From NCBI RefSeq assembly GCF_017115165.1, contig NZ_JABXKF010000048.1, positions 1 to 64,000 on the forward strand: a DNA stretch of 64,000 nt, given 5' to 3'. Within the stretch, counting starts at the first letter, position 1; each line of letters starts with the position of its first letter. Of this stretch, positions 1 through 9,970 are shown in pieces. Under the pieces are notes generated by a model. The model saw only the letters and a program-made list of their open reading frames with translations, did not search any database and was not told the DNA's origin. This DNA comes from Nostoc sp. LPT. Its GTDB lineage: Bacteria; Cyanobacteriota; Cyanobacteriia; Cyanobacteriales; Nostocaceae. A program made the position numbers and the translations under genes.

Positions 1-58
1 ATAATTATCTGTCTCGCCCATCTCTGCTTCCTAAATATTAGACCTGAATCCTTACGTT

Positions 59-310
59 GTGATTAAAAGTTTTATCGGCAGATCGGATGTTGATGATTTA
101 GAAAAAGTGTTGGATCAGTATATTTTATATCAGGATATCTTGATTGAATTAGAGCCGGAACGAGTACTATATCTTGCAGTACCTAATAGTATTTTTGATG
201 ATTTATTTGAAGAACCTATCGGCAAACTGTTACTAAGAAATCATCGTTTAAAGCTGATTACATTTGATCCAAAACAGGAGGTTATTAAACAATGGATTAC
301 ACCAAGTTAG
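59..310 (+). pseudogene. XisH-family protein, C-terminal fragment
   Basis: The 83 residues match the second half of XisH, the fdxN-element excision controlling factor family: KSFIGRSDVDDLEKVLDQY, then ERVLYLAVPNSIFDD and a closing KLITFDP..EVIKQWI. Full XisH is about 138 residues; the first ~60, including the start of the nuclease-like fold, are absent. In frame upstream there is a stop at 32-34, so the gene is 5'-truncated inside the window rather than cut by its edge. GTG at 59 is only the first possible start. It overlaps the xisI start by 19 nt, the usual xisH-xisI arrangement. Family assignment is from recall of the family; loss of function is inferred. Confidence 0.75.
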
Positions 311-679
311 ACGACTATCGCCACGTGATTGAAACTATCCTCAGTGAATATGCTTCACTACCCTATTCTTATGCCAATATTCAATCGAAAGTAGTGTTTG
401 ATCGAACCCGCGTTGGCGCAGCCTTTCTGAAAGAGACTCGCTATTTGTGGATGGATATTGGTTGGGATGGCGAATGCCTACGGCACGCTACGCGAACGCC
501 GCATTCACGGCTGTCTGGTTCATATTGACTTAATTGATGGCAAAATCTGGATTCAACAAGATGGCACTGAAGAAGGCATTGCCGCCGATTTAGAAGGGGC
601 TGGAATTCCTAAAGAACATATCGTCCTTGGCTTTCGTCCACCGGAGTTAAGACCCTACACTGGCTATGCAGTTGCTTAA
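292..679 (+). pseudogene. XisI-family protein, frameshifted by a 22-bp insertion
   Basis: Frame 1 (from ATG 292) gives the XisI N-terminus (MDYTKLDDYRHVIETILSEY) up to GWDGE. The rest of XisI, RRIHGCLVHIDLIDGKIWIQ through GIPKEHIVLGF to TGYAVA, is in another frame ending at 679. The frame break is caused by 22 extra bases at 475-496; deleting them joins GWDGE directly to RRIHGC and restores a normal ~112-residue XisI. XisI normally acts with XisH in controlling developmentally regulated excision in Nostocales. With xisH truncated and xisI frameshifted, this pair is probably dead. The fdxN gene in this window is uninterrupted, so there is no local fdxN element for them to act on. Confidence 0.8.
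475..496 (+). repeat. 22-bp small dispersed repeat inserted in xisI, flanked by GCGAA
   Basis: The insert begins TGCCTACGGCACGCTACGC and is flanked by GCGAA at 470-474 and 492-496, which looks like a 5-bp target duplication. The same core (ACGCTACGCGgACGG) sits at the frameshifted end of a DUF433 gene near 21046-21058. Small mobile repeats of this size are known from Nostoc genomes; membership of a named family is inference. Confidence 0.7.
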
Positions 680-719
680 GGTGCGATCGCTCTTTAAAAG
701 TTAACACGGAACATTCTGT

Positions 720-1298
720 TTATTCTTCATTGGTAAATACAACACCTTCATACAACAATTCAATTGGACATTCAAACTCAATGCTGGATAGAGTGACGAT
801 ATCTCCAGCCGTATAGGGATAGTAAAGCCACATCCTACCCTCACCCCGACAGTAACGTTCGACGGAGATTTTTTCCGACTCAATCAAGATATACTCTTGC
901 AAACTGGGGATTGTCAGATAATAAGTGAATTTTTCATCCCGATCTTTAGCGCTTGTACCTGGAGAAAGAACTTCGACAATCAGCTTGGGATGTTGAATAA
1001 ATTTGCGGGCATTAAGGTCTTCAGGGTCGCAACTGACAATAACATCAGGATAATAGTAGCGGCTCTGGGGAGTGAGTTGCATTTTCACGTCTAATACATT
1101 CACTCGACAACCCCTGGAACGCAAATGAGGGTACAAAGGTCTGTAGAGATTTAGTGCAATGTCGTTATGGGGAATTGTACCGCCTGTCATGGCAAATACT
1201 TCGCCATTGGCATATTCGTAGCGAAGGTCTTGCTGAGGTTCCCATTCGAGATATTCCTCAACGGTCATTTTTGGCGGCTGTTGGGGGATGGCAATCAT
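720..1298 (-). CDS. Uma2 family endonuclease (DUF820)
   Basis: This is a 192-residue protein of the cyanobacterially expanded Uma2/DUF820 family, a PD-(D/E)XK-type fold of unknown cellular substrate. It opens with the family signature MTVEEYLEWEPQQDLRYEYA (about residues 11-30) and continues with GEVFAMTGGT..H. It then has the catalytic-like segment YYYPDVIVSCD (about 82-92) followed by PKLIVEVLSPGTSAKDR (about 103-119), which supply the D and E-x-x/K-type residues. Length is normal and the frame is clean. It lies alone on the minus strand, converging on the xisI remnant. Nothing in the sequence links it to nitrogen fixation. Confidence 0.85.
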   Translation of the reverse strand: MIAIPQQPPKMTVEEYLEWEPQQDLRYEYANGEVFAMTGGTIPHNDIALNLYRPLYPHLRSRGCRVNVLDVKMQLTPQSRYYYPDVIVSCDPEDLNARKFIQHPKLIVEVLSPGTSAKDRDEKFTYYLTIPSLQEYILIESEKISVERYCRGEGRMWLYYPYTAGDIVTLSSIEFECPIELLYEGVVFTNEE

Positions 1299-1337
1299 AA
1301 CTAAGATTTCTTCACGCTTGGTTTGATTGTAGCTAAA

Positions 1338-1582
1338 TAGGGGTTGCTGAAAAAGTCATAAAAAAGCAGGAGTTTTCCTCAAATGGAAGCAAGAAGCTTG
1401 ACACTGGAGTTGGAGTTGATTCTTTTTTTGTACATAGTTACTAATGATACGGCAAGCAACTGCTGTCCACGGTGCTGCAAGGATTTTGGGCTATTTTACC
1501 CTCAAGTCTTGCACCTGAATATACTTCTCTGATCTGAGAATCTACAGACTGTCACCTTTTCTTTCTTTTTCAGCAAACCCTA
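1338..1582. mobile_element. MITE, 245 bp with 18-bp terminal inverted repeats
   Basis: The left end TAGGGGTTGCTGAAAAAG (1338-1355) and the reverse complement of the right end at 1565-1582 (TAGGGTTTGCTGAAAAAG) match at 17 of 18 positions. The interior has no reading frame long enough for a transposase, so this is a non-autonomous element moved in trans. The terminal TA may be the target duplication. It lies between the Uma2 gene and the nifB leader. Confidence 0.75.
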
Positions 1583-2685
1583 ACATAGTATCAGCAACAA
1601 AGAGCAGTATCTGGAAAACCTCTCTCCTAAAACAAGTAAGACTTTAAACTTTCTTCTTTCTGACGTGGGAAGGGGGTGAGATTTTTTGCTAAGGTTTGTA
1701 GTGAGCAATTCAGAAAATTCATTGCGATCGCTCAATCATGTTAGATTATAGTTTGTTGCTTCTCTCAAACACAAAATCTCAGAGTTTCTTACCCATCTCC
1801 TCATTGTGGGAATGGGAAAAAAGGAGTTCAAAGTTAAGTTTTTTGAAAAATATGTGCAGCAACACACCTATTTGCAACAGCTTAAATAGCTTACCAGACA
1901 AGACTTAGAACCACAATTGAATATCATTGTAAAAGCAAAAATTAAAAAAATATGAATTGCATTTTTACCCTCAAAAAAATGATATGTTAGATACAGAATT
2001 GAATTTCGCACGTTTCTGGAGTAGAACGATGTAAACTACTCCAGTTTTTCACCCTCAAACCCTTGGCATTTATTGCTTTTGACGGAAATTGAGGGCAATC
2101 TGAGTACACATTTAAATAACCCAAACCTGGTTTCAATTTAGTTAAAGTTATTGCTGGGATTGGGTTTTAGCTGAGTACAAAGAAATCCTGAACCCCCATC
2201 TATAAACACTAGAACCCTAACCAAAAAATACTAGAACCCCTACCTGAAAAAAACTTTTTTAATTCTTGTAATGCTTGAAGAATTAGGGTTTTTCTTCTTT
2301 GAGTACAAAAGTAATAAATCCAATAAATTCTATCCTAGACAGACGCAACATCTGGCTGGGAGATGGCTGCTATAAATCTTATATCGCCAATCACCTAACG
2401 CTCTGAAACAAAACAAAGCGAAGAGTGAGTGGAGGGATGACATAGCACCATGCCTGAAGTGAATAGAAGTCGCGGCTGTAAGCACAAATTCTACCCAAGA
2501 ACCGAACGTTGACACACACCAGCCGAACATCTAAAGATTCATCGCCTGCCTTACTTGAAAACAAGTCGCCCGAACCCAAGGGTTTGCAGGCAGTGTGGAA
2601 GACGCGACTTCAATTTCTAGGCATAGGAACAGCAACAACATCTCCCACAGTGGCAGCCAAGTCCACCGACCTTTTGCGAAACTCA
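1583..2685 (+). other. Long nifB upstream region without a supported gene
   Basis: About 1.1 kb with no credible gene. It is AT-rich and holds three copies of TGAGTACA (2101, 2172, 2300) and a direct repeat ACTAGAACCC[C/T](T)ACC at roughly 2207-2243. An open frame begins at TTG 2509 but residues before 2686 do not resemble NifB and are taken as leader. The nifB promoter and activator sites should be here; I cannot place a transcription start. Confidence 0.6.
2101..2308 (+). promoter_or_regulatory. Three TGAGTACA boxes upstream of nifB (candidate activator sites)
   Basis: TGAGTACACA at 2101-2110, TGAGTACAA at 2172-2180 and TGAGTACAA at 2300-2308, all in the same orientation, 378-585 nt before the chosen nifB start. 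nifB is the first gene of the cluster and is known in Nostocales to be controlled by CnfR (PatB). Assigning these boxes to CnfR is a guess; they are simply the most repeated motif I see in this leader. Confidence 0.35.
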
Positions 2686-4131
2686 ATGACATCACCGTCT
2701 ACACGACTCCTCAACTCCAACGCTACGGAATCGCCAACCCAAGCAAAATCAGGTGGTTGCGGCTGCGACAGCAACACCAGCGCCACCGTGGAAAGGGACG
2801 AAAAGCTCCAAGAACGCATTGCTAAACATCCCTGCTACAGTGAAGACGCCCATCACCACTACGCCCGGATGCACGTTGCAGTTGCTCCTGCTTGCAACAT
2901 TCAATGCAACTATTGCAACCGTAAATATGATTGTGCTAACGAAAGCCGTCCTGGAGTAGTTAGCGAATTGCTAACACCAGAACAAGCAGCACACAAAGCT
3001 TTGGTCATTGGCGGCAAGATTCCCCAAATGACAGTTGTGGGAATTGCTGGCCCTGGCGACCCATTGGCGAACGCAGATAAGACTTTCCGCACATTTGAGT
3101 TGATTGCAGAGCAAGCACCAGATATCAAGCTGTGCTTATCAACCAATGGTTTAATGCTGCCTGACTACGTTGATCGCATTAAACAATTAAATATAGATCA
3201 CGTTACGATCACCATTAACATGGTAGATCCAGAGATTGGTGCTAAGATTTATCCTTGGGTTCACTACAACCGCAAGCGTTATAAAGGCATTGAAGGCGCA
3301 AGAATTCTCCACGAAAGACAGATGGAAGGATTGCAAGCCCTAAAAGATGCTGACATCTTGTGCAAAGTCAACTCTGTAATGATTCCCGGAATTAATGACC
3401 AGCACTTAGTTGAAGTGAATCGAGTCATTCGTGAGAAAGGTGCATTCTTGCACAACATCATGCCATTGATTTCTGCACCAGAACATGGCACACACTTCGG
3501 TTTAACCGGTCAACGCGGCCCCACACCCAAAGAACTCAAAGAAGTTCAAGACAACTGCTCTGGTAACATGAAAATGATGCGTCACTGTCGCCAGTGCCGT
3601 GCCGATGCAGTCGGATTATTGGGAGAAGATCGCAGCCAGGAATTTTCCAAAGAGAAATTCTTGGAAATGACTCCAGAATACGACATGGACAAACGCCAAG
3701 AAGTTCACGACGGTATTGAGAAGTTTAAAGAAGAACTGAAAGTAGCCAAAGACAAGGCGCTAGTCGGCAAGAAATTTGCCAACAATCCCAAAGTCCTTGT
3801 TGCAGTAGCAACCAAAGGCGGCGGATTGGTTAATCAGCACTTCGGTCATGCGAAAGAATTCCAAATTTACGAAGTAGATGGAAACGAAGTTCGCTTTGTC
3901 GGTCATCGCAAAATTGACCAATACTGCCAAGGTGGATACGGCGAGGAAGCTTCTTTTGAGCATATTATGAAAGCGATCGCAGATTGCAAAGCAGTTTTAG
4001 CCTCCAAGATTGGTAACAGTCCTCAAGAAAAATTGCAAAAAGCTGGAATACAGACTGTTGAAGCTTACGACGTGATTGAAAAGGTTGCTTTGGAATTTTA
4101 CGAGCAATACGTTAAGGAATTAGGGAATTAG
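2686..4131 (+). CDS. nifB: Nitrogenase FeMo-cofactor biosynthesis radical SAM protein NifB
   Basis: NifB fuses two [4Fe-4S] units and inserts carbide to make NifB-co, the precursor of FeMo-co. The 481 residues show the N-terminal CGCD motif (about 25-28) and the radical-SAM motif C70xxxC74xxC77 in [15 protein letters not shown]. The conserved core follows ([51 protein letters not shown]). A C-terminal NifX-like domain runs from about residue 375 ([19 protein letters not shown]). I chose ATG 2686 because sequence similar to other cyanobacterial NifB starts there; TTG 2509 would add 59 unlike residues. It heads nifB-fdxN-nifS-nifU. The last codons (ELGN, stop) run into a GGGAATAG repeat tract. 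Confidence 0.95.
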   Translation: MTSPSTRLLNSNATESPTQAKSGGCGCDSNTSATVERDEKLQERIAKHPCYSEDAHHHYARMHVAVAPACNIQCNYCNRKYDCANESRPGVVSELLTPEQAAHKALVIGGKIPQMTVVGIAGPGDPLANADKTFRTFELIAEQAPDIKLCLSTNGLMLPDYVDRIKQLNIDHVTITINMVDPEIGAKIYPWVHYNRKRYKGIEGARILHERQMEGLQALKDADILCKVNSVMIPGINDQHLVEVNRVIREKGAFLHNIMPLISAPEHGTHFGLTGQRGPTPKELKEVQDNCSGNMKMMRHCRQCRADAVGLLGEDRSQEFSKEKFLEMTPEYDMDKRQEVHDGIEKFKEELKVAKDKALVGKKFANNPKVLVAVATKGGGLVNQHFGHAKEFQIYEVDGNEVRFVGHRKIDQYCQGGYGEEASFEHIMKAIADCKAVLASKIGNSPQEKLQKAGIQTVEAYDVIEKVALEFYEQYVKELGN

Positions 4132-4264
4132 GGAATAGGGCATGGGGCATGGGTAATAGAAGAAGAATTATCCCCAATGCCGCCAGTCGTCTCCTACGGT
4201 ACTGTCTCCCCGATGCCCAATGCCCAATGCCCAATGCCCCTTGCCCAAAAAAGGAGAATAAATC
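4132..4264. repeat. Short tandem repeats forming an inverted repeat between nifB and fdxN
   Basis: GGGAATA/GGGCATG units after the nifB stop are mirrored by repeated CCCAATG units at about 4211-4240, so the transcript can fold into a long stem. The fdxN ribosome site AAGGAGA follows at about 4251. Confidence 0.8.
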
Positions 4265-4627
4265 ATGGCTTACAAAATTTTTACTAGCCAGTGTATTTCC
4301 TGCAATCTCTGTCTAACGGTATGTCCCACAAATGCAATTAAAGTGGTTGACGGACAGCACTGGATTGACCCTGAACTTTGTACAAACTGCGTTGGTAGCA
4401 TTCATACCGTGCCTCAGTGTAAAGCTGGTTGTCCCACTTGCGACGGTTGCGTTAAGCAGCCTAGCGATTACTGGGAAAGCTGGTTTACCAATTACAACCA
4501 CGTAGTTGCTAAATTAACAAATAAACAAGATTACTGGGAACGTTGGTTTAACACCTATTCTCAGAAATACTCCGAACAGTTACAAAAGCGCCAACCCCAA
4601 ACAATGGCACCGCAGAAGCTTAAATAA
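4265..4627 (+). CDS. fdxN: Bacterial-type 2[4Fe-4S] ferredoxin FdxN
   Basis: A 120-residue ferredoxin of the nif type. The first cluster motif is C10xxC13xxC16xxxC20 (CISCNLCLTVCP). The second is C39xxC42...C52xxxC56, with extra cysteines C59 and C62. A charged, aromatic tail follows (DYWESWF and DYWERWF repeats). In Anabaena PCC 7120 this gene is split by a 55-kb element; here the frame is whole, so no excision is needed. A strong ribosome site (AAGGAG) lies about 8 nt before ATG. It sits 133 nt after nifB and 26 nt before nifS in one apparent operon. The role as electron donor for NifB or nitrogenase chemistry is inferred from the family. Confidence 0.95.
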   Translation: MAYKIFTSQCISCNLCLTVCPTNAIKVVDGQHWIDPELCTNCVGSIHTVPQCKAGCPTCDGCVKQPSDYWESWFTNYNHVVAKLTNKQDYWERWFNTYSQKYSEQLQKRQPQTMAPQKLK

Positions 4628-4653
4628 TTCGTAATTCTTAATTGAAGACAACA

Positions 4654-5862
4654 ATGCAAAATAACTGCATCTATCTCGATAATAATGCCACCACTAAGGT
4701 AGACTCAGAAGTTATAGAGGTAATGCTACCTTACCTGACAGATTATTACGGCAATCCCTCCAGTATGCATACCTTTGGTGGGCAAGTCGGTAAAGCAGTC
4801 AGAACAGCAAGAGAACAACTTGCAGCCATCCTGGGAGCCGATGAGTCAGAAATTGTCTACACAAGTTGTGGAACTGAGGGAGATAACGCGGCGATTCGAG
4901 CCGCACTGTTGGCGCAACCAGAAAAGCGACACATCATCACCACCCAAGTTGAACATCCAGCAGTACTCAATGTCTGCAAACAATTAGAAACCCAAGATTA
5001 TAGTGTTACCTATCTATCAGTAAATCATCAAGGACAGCTGGATCTAGATGAACTAGAAGCTTCCTTGACGGGTAACACCGCCCTGGTGACAATTATGTAT
5101 GCTAATAACGAAACCGGCACGATTTTCCCGATTGAGCAAATTGGGTTGCGCGTAAAAGAATATGGAGCTATCTTCCATGTAGATGCGGTGCAAGCAGTGG
5201 GAAAAATCCCCTTGAATATGAAGACTAGTACCGTAGATATGTTAACCCTGTCTGGTCACAAGTTGCACGGTCCTAAAGGAATTGGTGCTTTATATATCCG
5301 GCGCGGAGTTCGGTTCCGTCCCTTCATTCTTGGGGGACACCAAGAACGCGGACGTAGAGCGGGAACAGAGAATGTTCCAGCAATTATCGCCTTAGGCAAA
5401 GCTGCCCAACTAGAACTGTTACACTTAGAAGAAGCGGCCACAAGAGAAAGAAGGCTGCGCGATCGCCTCGAACAAACTTTACTTGCGACAATTCCCGATT
5501 GTGTAGTCAATGGTGACGTTACGCAGAGATTGCCAAACACCACAAATATCGGCTTCAAGTACATCGAAGGTGAAGCAATTCTACTGTTATTGAACAAATA
5601 CGGTATCTGTGCATCATCCGGTTCTGCTTGCACCTCCGGTTCTCTGGAACCCTCCCACGTCCTGCGGGCAATGGGCTTACCCTACACAACTTTGCACGGT
5701 TCTATCCGCTTCAGTCTTTGTCGCTACACCACAGAAGCCGAAATCGATCGAGTGATAGAGGTAATGCCCACTATTGTAGAACGTTTACGCGCCCTCTCAC
5801 CCTTCAAAAATGATAATGCAGGTTGGCTGCAAGGACAAGAACAAGCACTGGCGCATCGCTAG
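4654..5862 (+). CDS. nifS: Cysteine desulfurase NifS
   Basis: PLP-dependent enzyme that takes sulfur from cysteine for Fe-S cluster assembly on NifU. Visible features are YLDNNATTKVD at the N-terminus, the substrate loop GNPSSMH, and HVDAVQAVGKIP. The PLP lysine is K203 in LSGHKLHGPKG, and the catalytic cysteine is C326 in SSGSACTSGSLEPSH. The length of 402 residues is typical. I chose ATG 4654 (MQNNCIYLDNN) over TTG 4642 because NifS proteins begin just before YLDNNATT. It follows fdxN closely and is separated from nifU by a repeat-filled 121-bp gap. Confidence 0.95.
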   Translation: MQNNCIYLDNNATTKVDSEVIEVMLPYLTDYYGNPSSMHTFGGQVGKAVRTAREQLAAILGADESEIVYTSCGTEGDNAAIRAALLAQPEKRHIITTQVEHPAVLNVCKQLETQDYSVTYLSVNHQGQLDLDELEASLTGNTALVTIMYANNETGTIFPIEQIGLRVKEYGAIFHVDAVQAVGKIPLNMKTSTVDMLTLSGHKLHGPKGIGALYIRRGVRFRPFILGGHQERGRRAGTENVPAIIALGKAAQLELLHLEEAATRERRLRDRLEQTLLATIPDCVVNGDVTQRLPNTTNIGFKYIEGEAILLLLNKYGICASSGSACTSGSLEPSHVLRAMGLPYTTLHGSIRFSLCRYTTEAEIDRVIEVMPTIVERLRALSPFKNDNAGWLQGQEQALAHR

Positions 5863-5983
5863 GGGCTAGGGACTAGGGACTGGGGACTGGGGATTAGGGA
5901 AGAATTTTCCCAATACCCAGTACCCAATCCCCAGTACCCAATCCCCCAATCTAAAATCCAAAATCTAAAATCTAAAATTCGTT
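5863..5983. repeat. Tandem short repeats with inverted symmetry between nifS and nifU
   Basis: GGGACTA/GGGACTG units at about 5867-5897 face CCCAATA/CCCAGTA units at about 5910-5948, allowing a long stem. Then four copies of a TCTAAAATC-like unit run up to the nifU start. Confidence 0.8.
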
Positions 5984-6883
5984 ATGTGGGACTACACCGA
6001 TAAAGTATTAGAACTGTTTTACGATCCCAAAAATCAGGGAGAAATTGAAGAAACGAGCGAAGCTGGAGTTAAGGTTGCAACAGGAGAAATCGGTAGCATT
6101 GCTTGCGGCGATGCTCTGAGATTGCACCTGAAAGTAGAAGTAGAATCTGATAAGATTCTAGATGCTCGCTTTCAAACCTTTGGCTGTACTAGTGCGATCG
6201 CATCTTCTAGTGCATTAACCGAAATGGTCAAAGGTTTAACCTTAGATGAAGCCCTGAAAGTGTCCAACAGAGACATTGCAGATTACCTGGGTGGTTTACC
6301 AGAAGCAAAGATGCATTGCTCTGTCATGGGACAAGAAGCGCTAGAAGCCGCTATCTATAATTATCGTGGCATTCCTCTAGCTACCCACGATGATGATGAT
6401 GAAGGCGCGTTAGTTTGCAGTTGCTTTGGGATCAGCGAGTCCAAAATTCGCCGTGTCGTTCTAGAAAATAATCTCACTGGTGCCGAAGAGGTAACAAATT
6501 ATGTAAAAGCTGGTGGTGGATGCGGTTCCTGTTTGGCGAACATTGATGATATAATTAAATCAGTTCAACAGGAATACGCCTCACCTGCTATCAACAATTA
6601 CGGCGTAAAAGTTGCCACAGAAATTGTTACGTCTAAAGAGCGATCGCTAACAAACGTGCAAAAGATTGCTCTAATTCAAAAGGTTCTTGATGAAGAAGTC
6701 AGACCCGTACTCATCGCTGACGGGGGAGATGTAGAACTCTATGATGTAGAAGGCGATCGCGTTAAAGTTGTACTGCAAGGTGCTTGCGGTTCCTGTTCTA
6801 GTAGTACAGCAACTCTGAAAATTGCGATCGAAGCCAGATTACAAGATCGTGTCAGCAAGAGCCTTGTAGTCGAAGCAGTTTAG
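5984..6883 (+). CDS. nifU: Fe-S cluster scaffold protein NifU
   Basis: A three-domain 299-residue NifU. The N-terminal IscU-like scaffold (about 1-125) has the cluster cysteines in IACGDA, TFGCTSA and MHCSVMG. The central BFD-like [2Fe-2S] domain (about 135-185) has CSCF and GGGCGSC. The C-terminal NifU domain (about 225-295) has GACGSCSSS. It receives sulfur from NifS and passes [4Fe-4S] clusters to NifH, NifB and others. Start ATG 5984 gives the standard MWDYTDKVLELF beginning. There is no clear Shine-Dalgarno; the repeat tract lies directly upstream. It ends the nifBSU group. Confidence 0.95.
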   Translation: MWDYTDKVLELFYDPKNQGEIEETSEAGVKVATGEIGSIACGDALRLHLKVEVESDKILDARFQTFGCTSAIASSSALTEMVKGLTLDEALKVSNRDIADYLGGLPEAKMHCSVMGQEALEAAIYNYRGIPLATHDDDDEGALVCSCFGISESKIRRVVLENNLTGAEEVTNYVKAGGGCGSCLANIDDIIKSVQQEYASPAINNYGVKVATEIVTSKERSLTNVQKIALIQKVLDEEVRPVLIADGGDVELYDVEGDRVKVVLQGACGSCSSSTATLKIAIEARLQDRVSKSLVVEAV

Positions 6884-7202
6884 GAGATTGCTGTAGGACT
6901 TAACGTACTCTACAAATACGCCCTAATATGCATTCAGCCAGAAACAGAAAGTAGGATTTGAACCGAATCATTGTCTCCACTCAATGCTTCATACCAATTC
7001 GCCAAAAGAAAGCCACAGATTCAAATCTAACTTTCTTAATTACGAATTACGTAGACACCCGAAGGATTGCTTCCCCCAGGGTATTACGAATTACGAATTG
7101 GTATCAGTCCTACCACTATGACGGCTAACAGCATATAGGCTTCATAGATTAAGCGCCTACTTGCTTTCTTTCATCATCTAACTCGCTTCAAAGGAACAGG
7201 AT
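6884..7202. repeat. nifU-glbN intergenic: inverted-repeat element interrupted by a 33-bp repeat
   Basis: ATACCAATTCG near 6992 and CGAATTGGTAT near 7096 are inverted copies, bounding a MITE-like unit of about 115 bp. Inside it an AATTACGAATTAC / TTACGAATTACG palindrome is split by about 33 bp at 7051-7083 that starts GTAGACACCCGAAGG, a family also seen at 33241. The glbN leader follows, with AAAGGA before ATG. Confidence 0.6.
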
Positions 7203-7559
7203 ATGAGTACATTGTACGACAAACTTGGCGGACAACCAGCTATTGAACAAATAGTAGATGAACTCCACAAACGCATTGCGACAGACAGCATCCTCAATCA
7301 CTTTTTTGCTGGTACAGATATGGCCAAGCAGCGTAATCATCTAGTTACTTTCTTATCTCAAATTTTTGAGGGGTCAAAGCAATACGGCGGTCGTCCAATG
7401 GACAAAACCCACGCGGGAATGAATTTACAGCAACAACACTTCGACGCGATCGCCAAGCTTTTGAGTGAATCGATGGCTGTACGTGGAGAGTCGCCAGAAG
7501 ACACCAACGCTGCACTAGAGCGCGTCTCAAATTTCAAGGGCGCTATTTTGAACAAGTAA
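7203..7559 (+). CDS. glbN: Cyanoglobin, group I truncated hemoglobin
   Basis: A 118-residue truncated hemoglobin very close to the Nostoc commune GlbN, which also lies between nifU and nifH. It starts MSTLYDKLGGQPAIEQIVDE, has the distal-pocket region FFAGTDMAKQRNH, and the heme-proximal stretch GGRPMDKTHAGMNLQQQHFD with the proximal His in THAG. It binds O2 and CO with high affinity; proposed roles are scavenging or delivering O2 under microoxic nitrogen-fixing conditions. An AAAGGA ribosome site lies just upstream and a strong hairpin terminator follows, so it may be its own transcript rather than a link between nifU and nifH. The gene is patchily distributed among Nostoc strains. Confidence 0.93.
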   Translation: MSTLYDKLGGQPAIEQIVDELHKRIATDSILNHFFAGTDMAKQRNHLVTFLSQIFEGSKQYGGRPMDKTHAGMNLQQQHFDAIAKLLSESMAVRGESPEDTNAALERVSNFKGAILNK

Positions 7560-7610
7560 TAGGACTTATGCATTGATTGTTGACAAATAGCAACATCAAG
7601 TCCTATTTAA
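7560..7610 (+). terminator. Hairpin terminator after glbN
   Basis: TAGGACTT at 7560-7567 pairs with AAGTCCTA at 7598-7605, with an inner TTGATTGTTG/CAACATCAA stem, followed by TTTAATCTTT. The stem begins one base after the stop codon. Confidence 0.7.
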
Positions 7611-8801
<1,191 letters not shown>

Positions 8802-8957
8802 GTCGCTGCTAAGAAATAATGCTTTAGTACAAGGAAAAAGGAAGAGTTTCATATCTTTCCTTTTACCTTTTACTCTCTCCCTTACATCCCCCCTAACCTT
8901 AGAGGGGACTCCTAGTCCCCCTATACCCCCCATCCTTACGACTTACAGAGACTAAGT
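8802..8957 (+). promoter_or_regulatory. nifH-nifD spacer with hairpins
   Basis: A purine-rich AAGGAAAAAGGAAGAG tract (about 8829-8845) faces a CTTTCCTTTTACCTTT tract, and GGGGACT (8904-8910) pairs with AGTCCCC (8914-8920) around a CCT loop. Such nifH 3' stems are thought to stabilise the short nifH message relative to nifHDK; that role here is inferred. Confidence 0.5.
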
Positions 8958-9899
8958 ATGACTCCTCCAGAAAATCAAAACATCATCCAAGAAAGAAAAG
9001 AGCTAATTAAAGAAGTTCTCAGCGCTTACCCAGAAAAAGCTGCGAAAAAGCGGGAAAAGCATTTAAACGTATACGAAGAAGGTAAGTCCGATTGCGGCGT
9101 TAAGTCTAACATCAAATCCCTGCCTGGGGTAATGACCGCTCGTGGTTGTGCTTACGCTGGTTCTAAAGGTGTGGTCTGGGGTCCTATTAAGGACATGATC
9201 CACATCAGCCACGGGCCTGTAGGTTGCGGTTACTGGTCTTGGTCTGGTCGTCGTAACTACTACATCGGCACCACAGGTATTGATACCTTTGGTACCATGC
9301 ACTTCACCTCCGACTTCCAAGAACGAGATATCGTGTTCGGCGGTGACAAGAAACTTACCAAGCTGATCGAAGAACTTGATGTACTTTTCCCCCTCAACCG
9401 TGGTGTTTCCATTCAATCTGAATGTCCCATTGGTCTAATTGGGGATGACATCGAAGCTGTTGCTCGGAAAACATCGAAAACAATTGGTAAGCCAGTTGTA
9501 CCTGTGCGTTGCGAAGGCTTCCGGGGTGTTTCCCAATCTTTGGGACACCACATTGCTAACGATATGGTTCGTGACTGGGTGTTCACCAGATCAGACCAAG
9601 CTAAGAAAGACGGTACACTCCAGTTTGAAGGTACTCCTTATGATGTAGCCATCATTGGTGACTACAACATCGGTGGTGATGCTTGGGCTAGCCGCATCCT
9701 GTTAGAAGAACTCGGCTTGCGCGTAGTCGCTCAGTGGTCAGGTGATGGCACCATCAACGAAATGTTGATGACCCCCAATGTGAAGATGAACCTCATCCAC
9801 TGTTATCGGTCGATGAACTACATCAGCCGTCACATGGAAGAAGCTTATGGAATACCCTGTACGAAGTATGATTTAATATCTTGTGATACCAGGATTTAG
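8958..9899 (+). CDS. nifD: Nitrogenase MoFe protein alpha chain NifD, part 1 of 3 (interrupted by element 1)
   Basis: Encodes NifD residues 1-300 plus two bases of codon 301. P-cluster ligands are visible in [20 protein letters not shown] and [11 protein letters not shown]. The FeMo-co cysteine (A. vinelandii Cys275) is C282 in [16 protein letters not shown]. NifD sequence stops at YGIP within the 8-bp core at 9852-9859. After that the frame reads into element 1 and ends at TAG 9897-9899 with an unrelated 13-residue tail. Joining to 18061 at the core gives [17 protein letters not shown], the expected NifD continuation. Before excision only a truncated protein could be made. ATG 8958 gives the usual MTPPENQNI start. 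Confidence 0.96.
   Translation: MTPPENQNIIQERKELIKEVLSAYPEKAAKKREKHLNVYEEGKSDCGVKSNIKSLPGVMTARGCAYAGSKGVVWGPIKDMIHISHGPVGCGYWSWSGRRNYYIGTTGIDTFGTMHFTSDFQERDIVFGGDKKLTKLIEELDVLFPLNRGVSIQSECPIGLIGDDIEAVARKTSKTIGKPVVPVRCEGFRGVSQSLGHHIANDMVRDWVFTRSDQAKKDGTLQFEGTPYDVAIIGDYNIGGDAWASRILLEELGLRVVAQWSGDGTINEMLMTPNVKMNLIHCYRSMNYISRHMEEAYGIPCTKYDLISCDTRI
9852..9859 (+). repeat. Left recombination core ATACCCTG of element 1
   Basis: Shared with 18053-18060. Beyond the core both sides keep scattered similarity (AGTATGATTT at 9866 versus AGTATAATTT at 18066), as expected when a recombinase recognises arms around the crossover. Confidence 0.85.
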
Positions 9900-9970
9900 T
9901 CCACGTCTAACTTTGCTCAATTTAAACATTGTTCTAAATGGACTAAATTTTAAGACACATTTAAGACACA

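Noticed and set aside
2509-2685. Extended NifB N-terminus from TTG 2509
   Set aside because: The 59 extra residues do not resemble NifB, and similarity starts just after ATG 2686.
4265-4627. fdxN excision element
   Set aside because: fdxN is a single continuous frame with all cluster cysteines.
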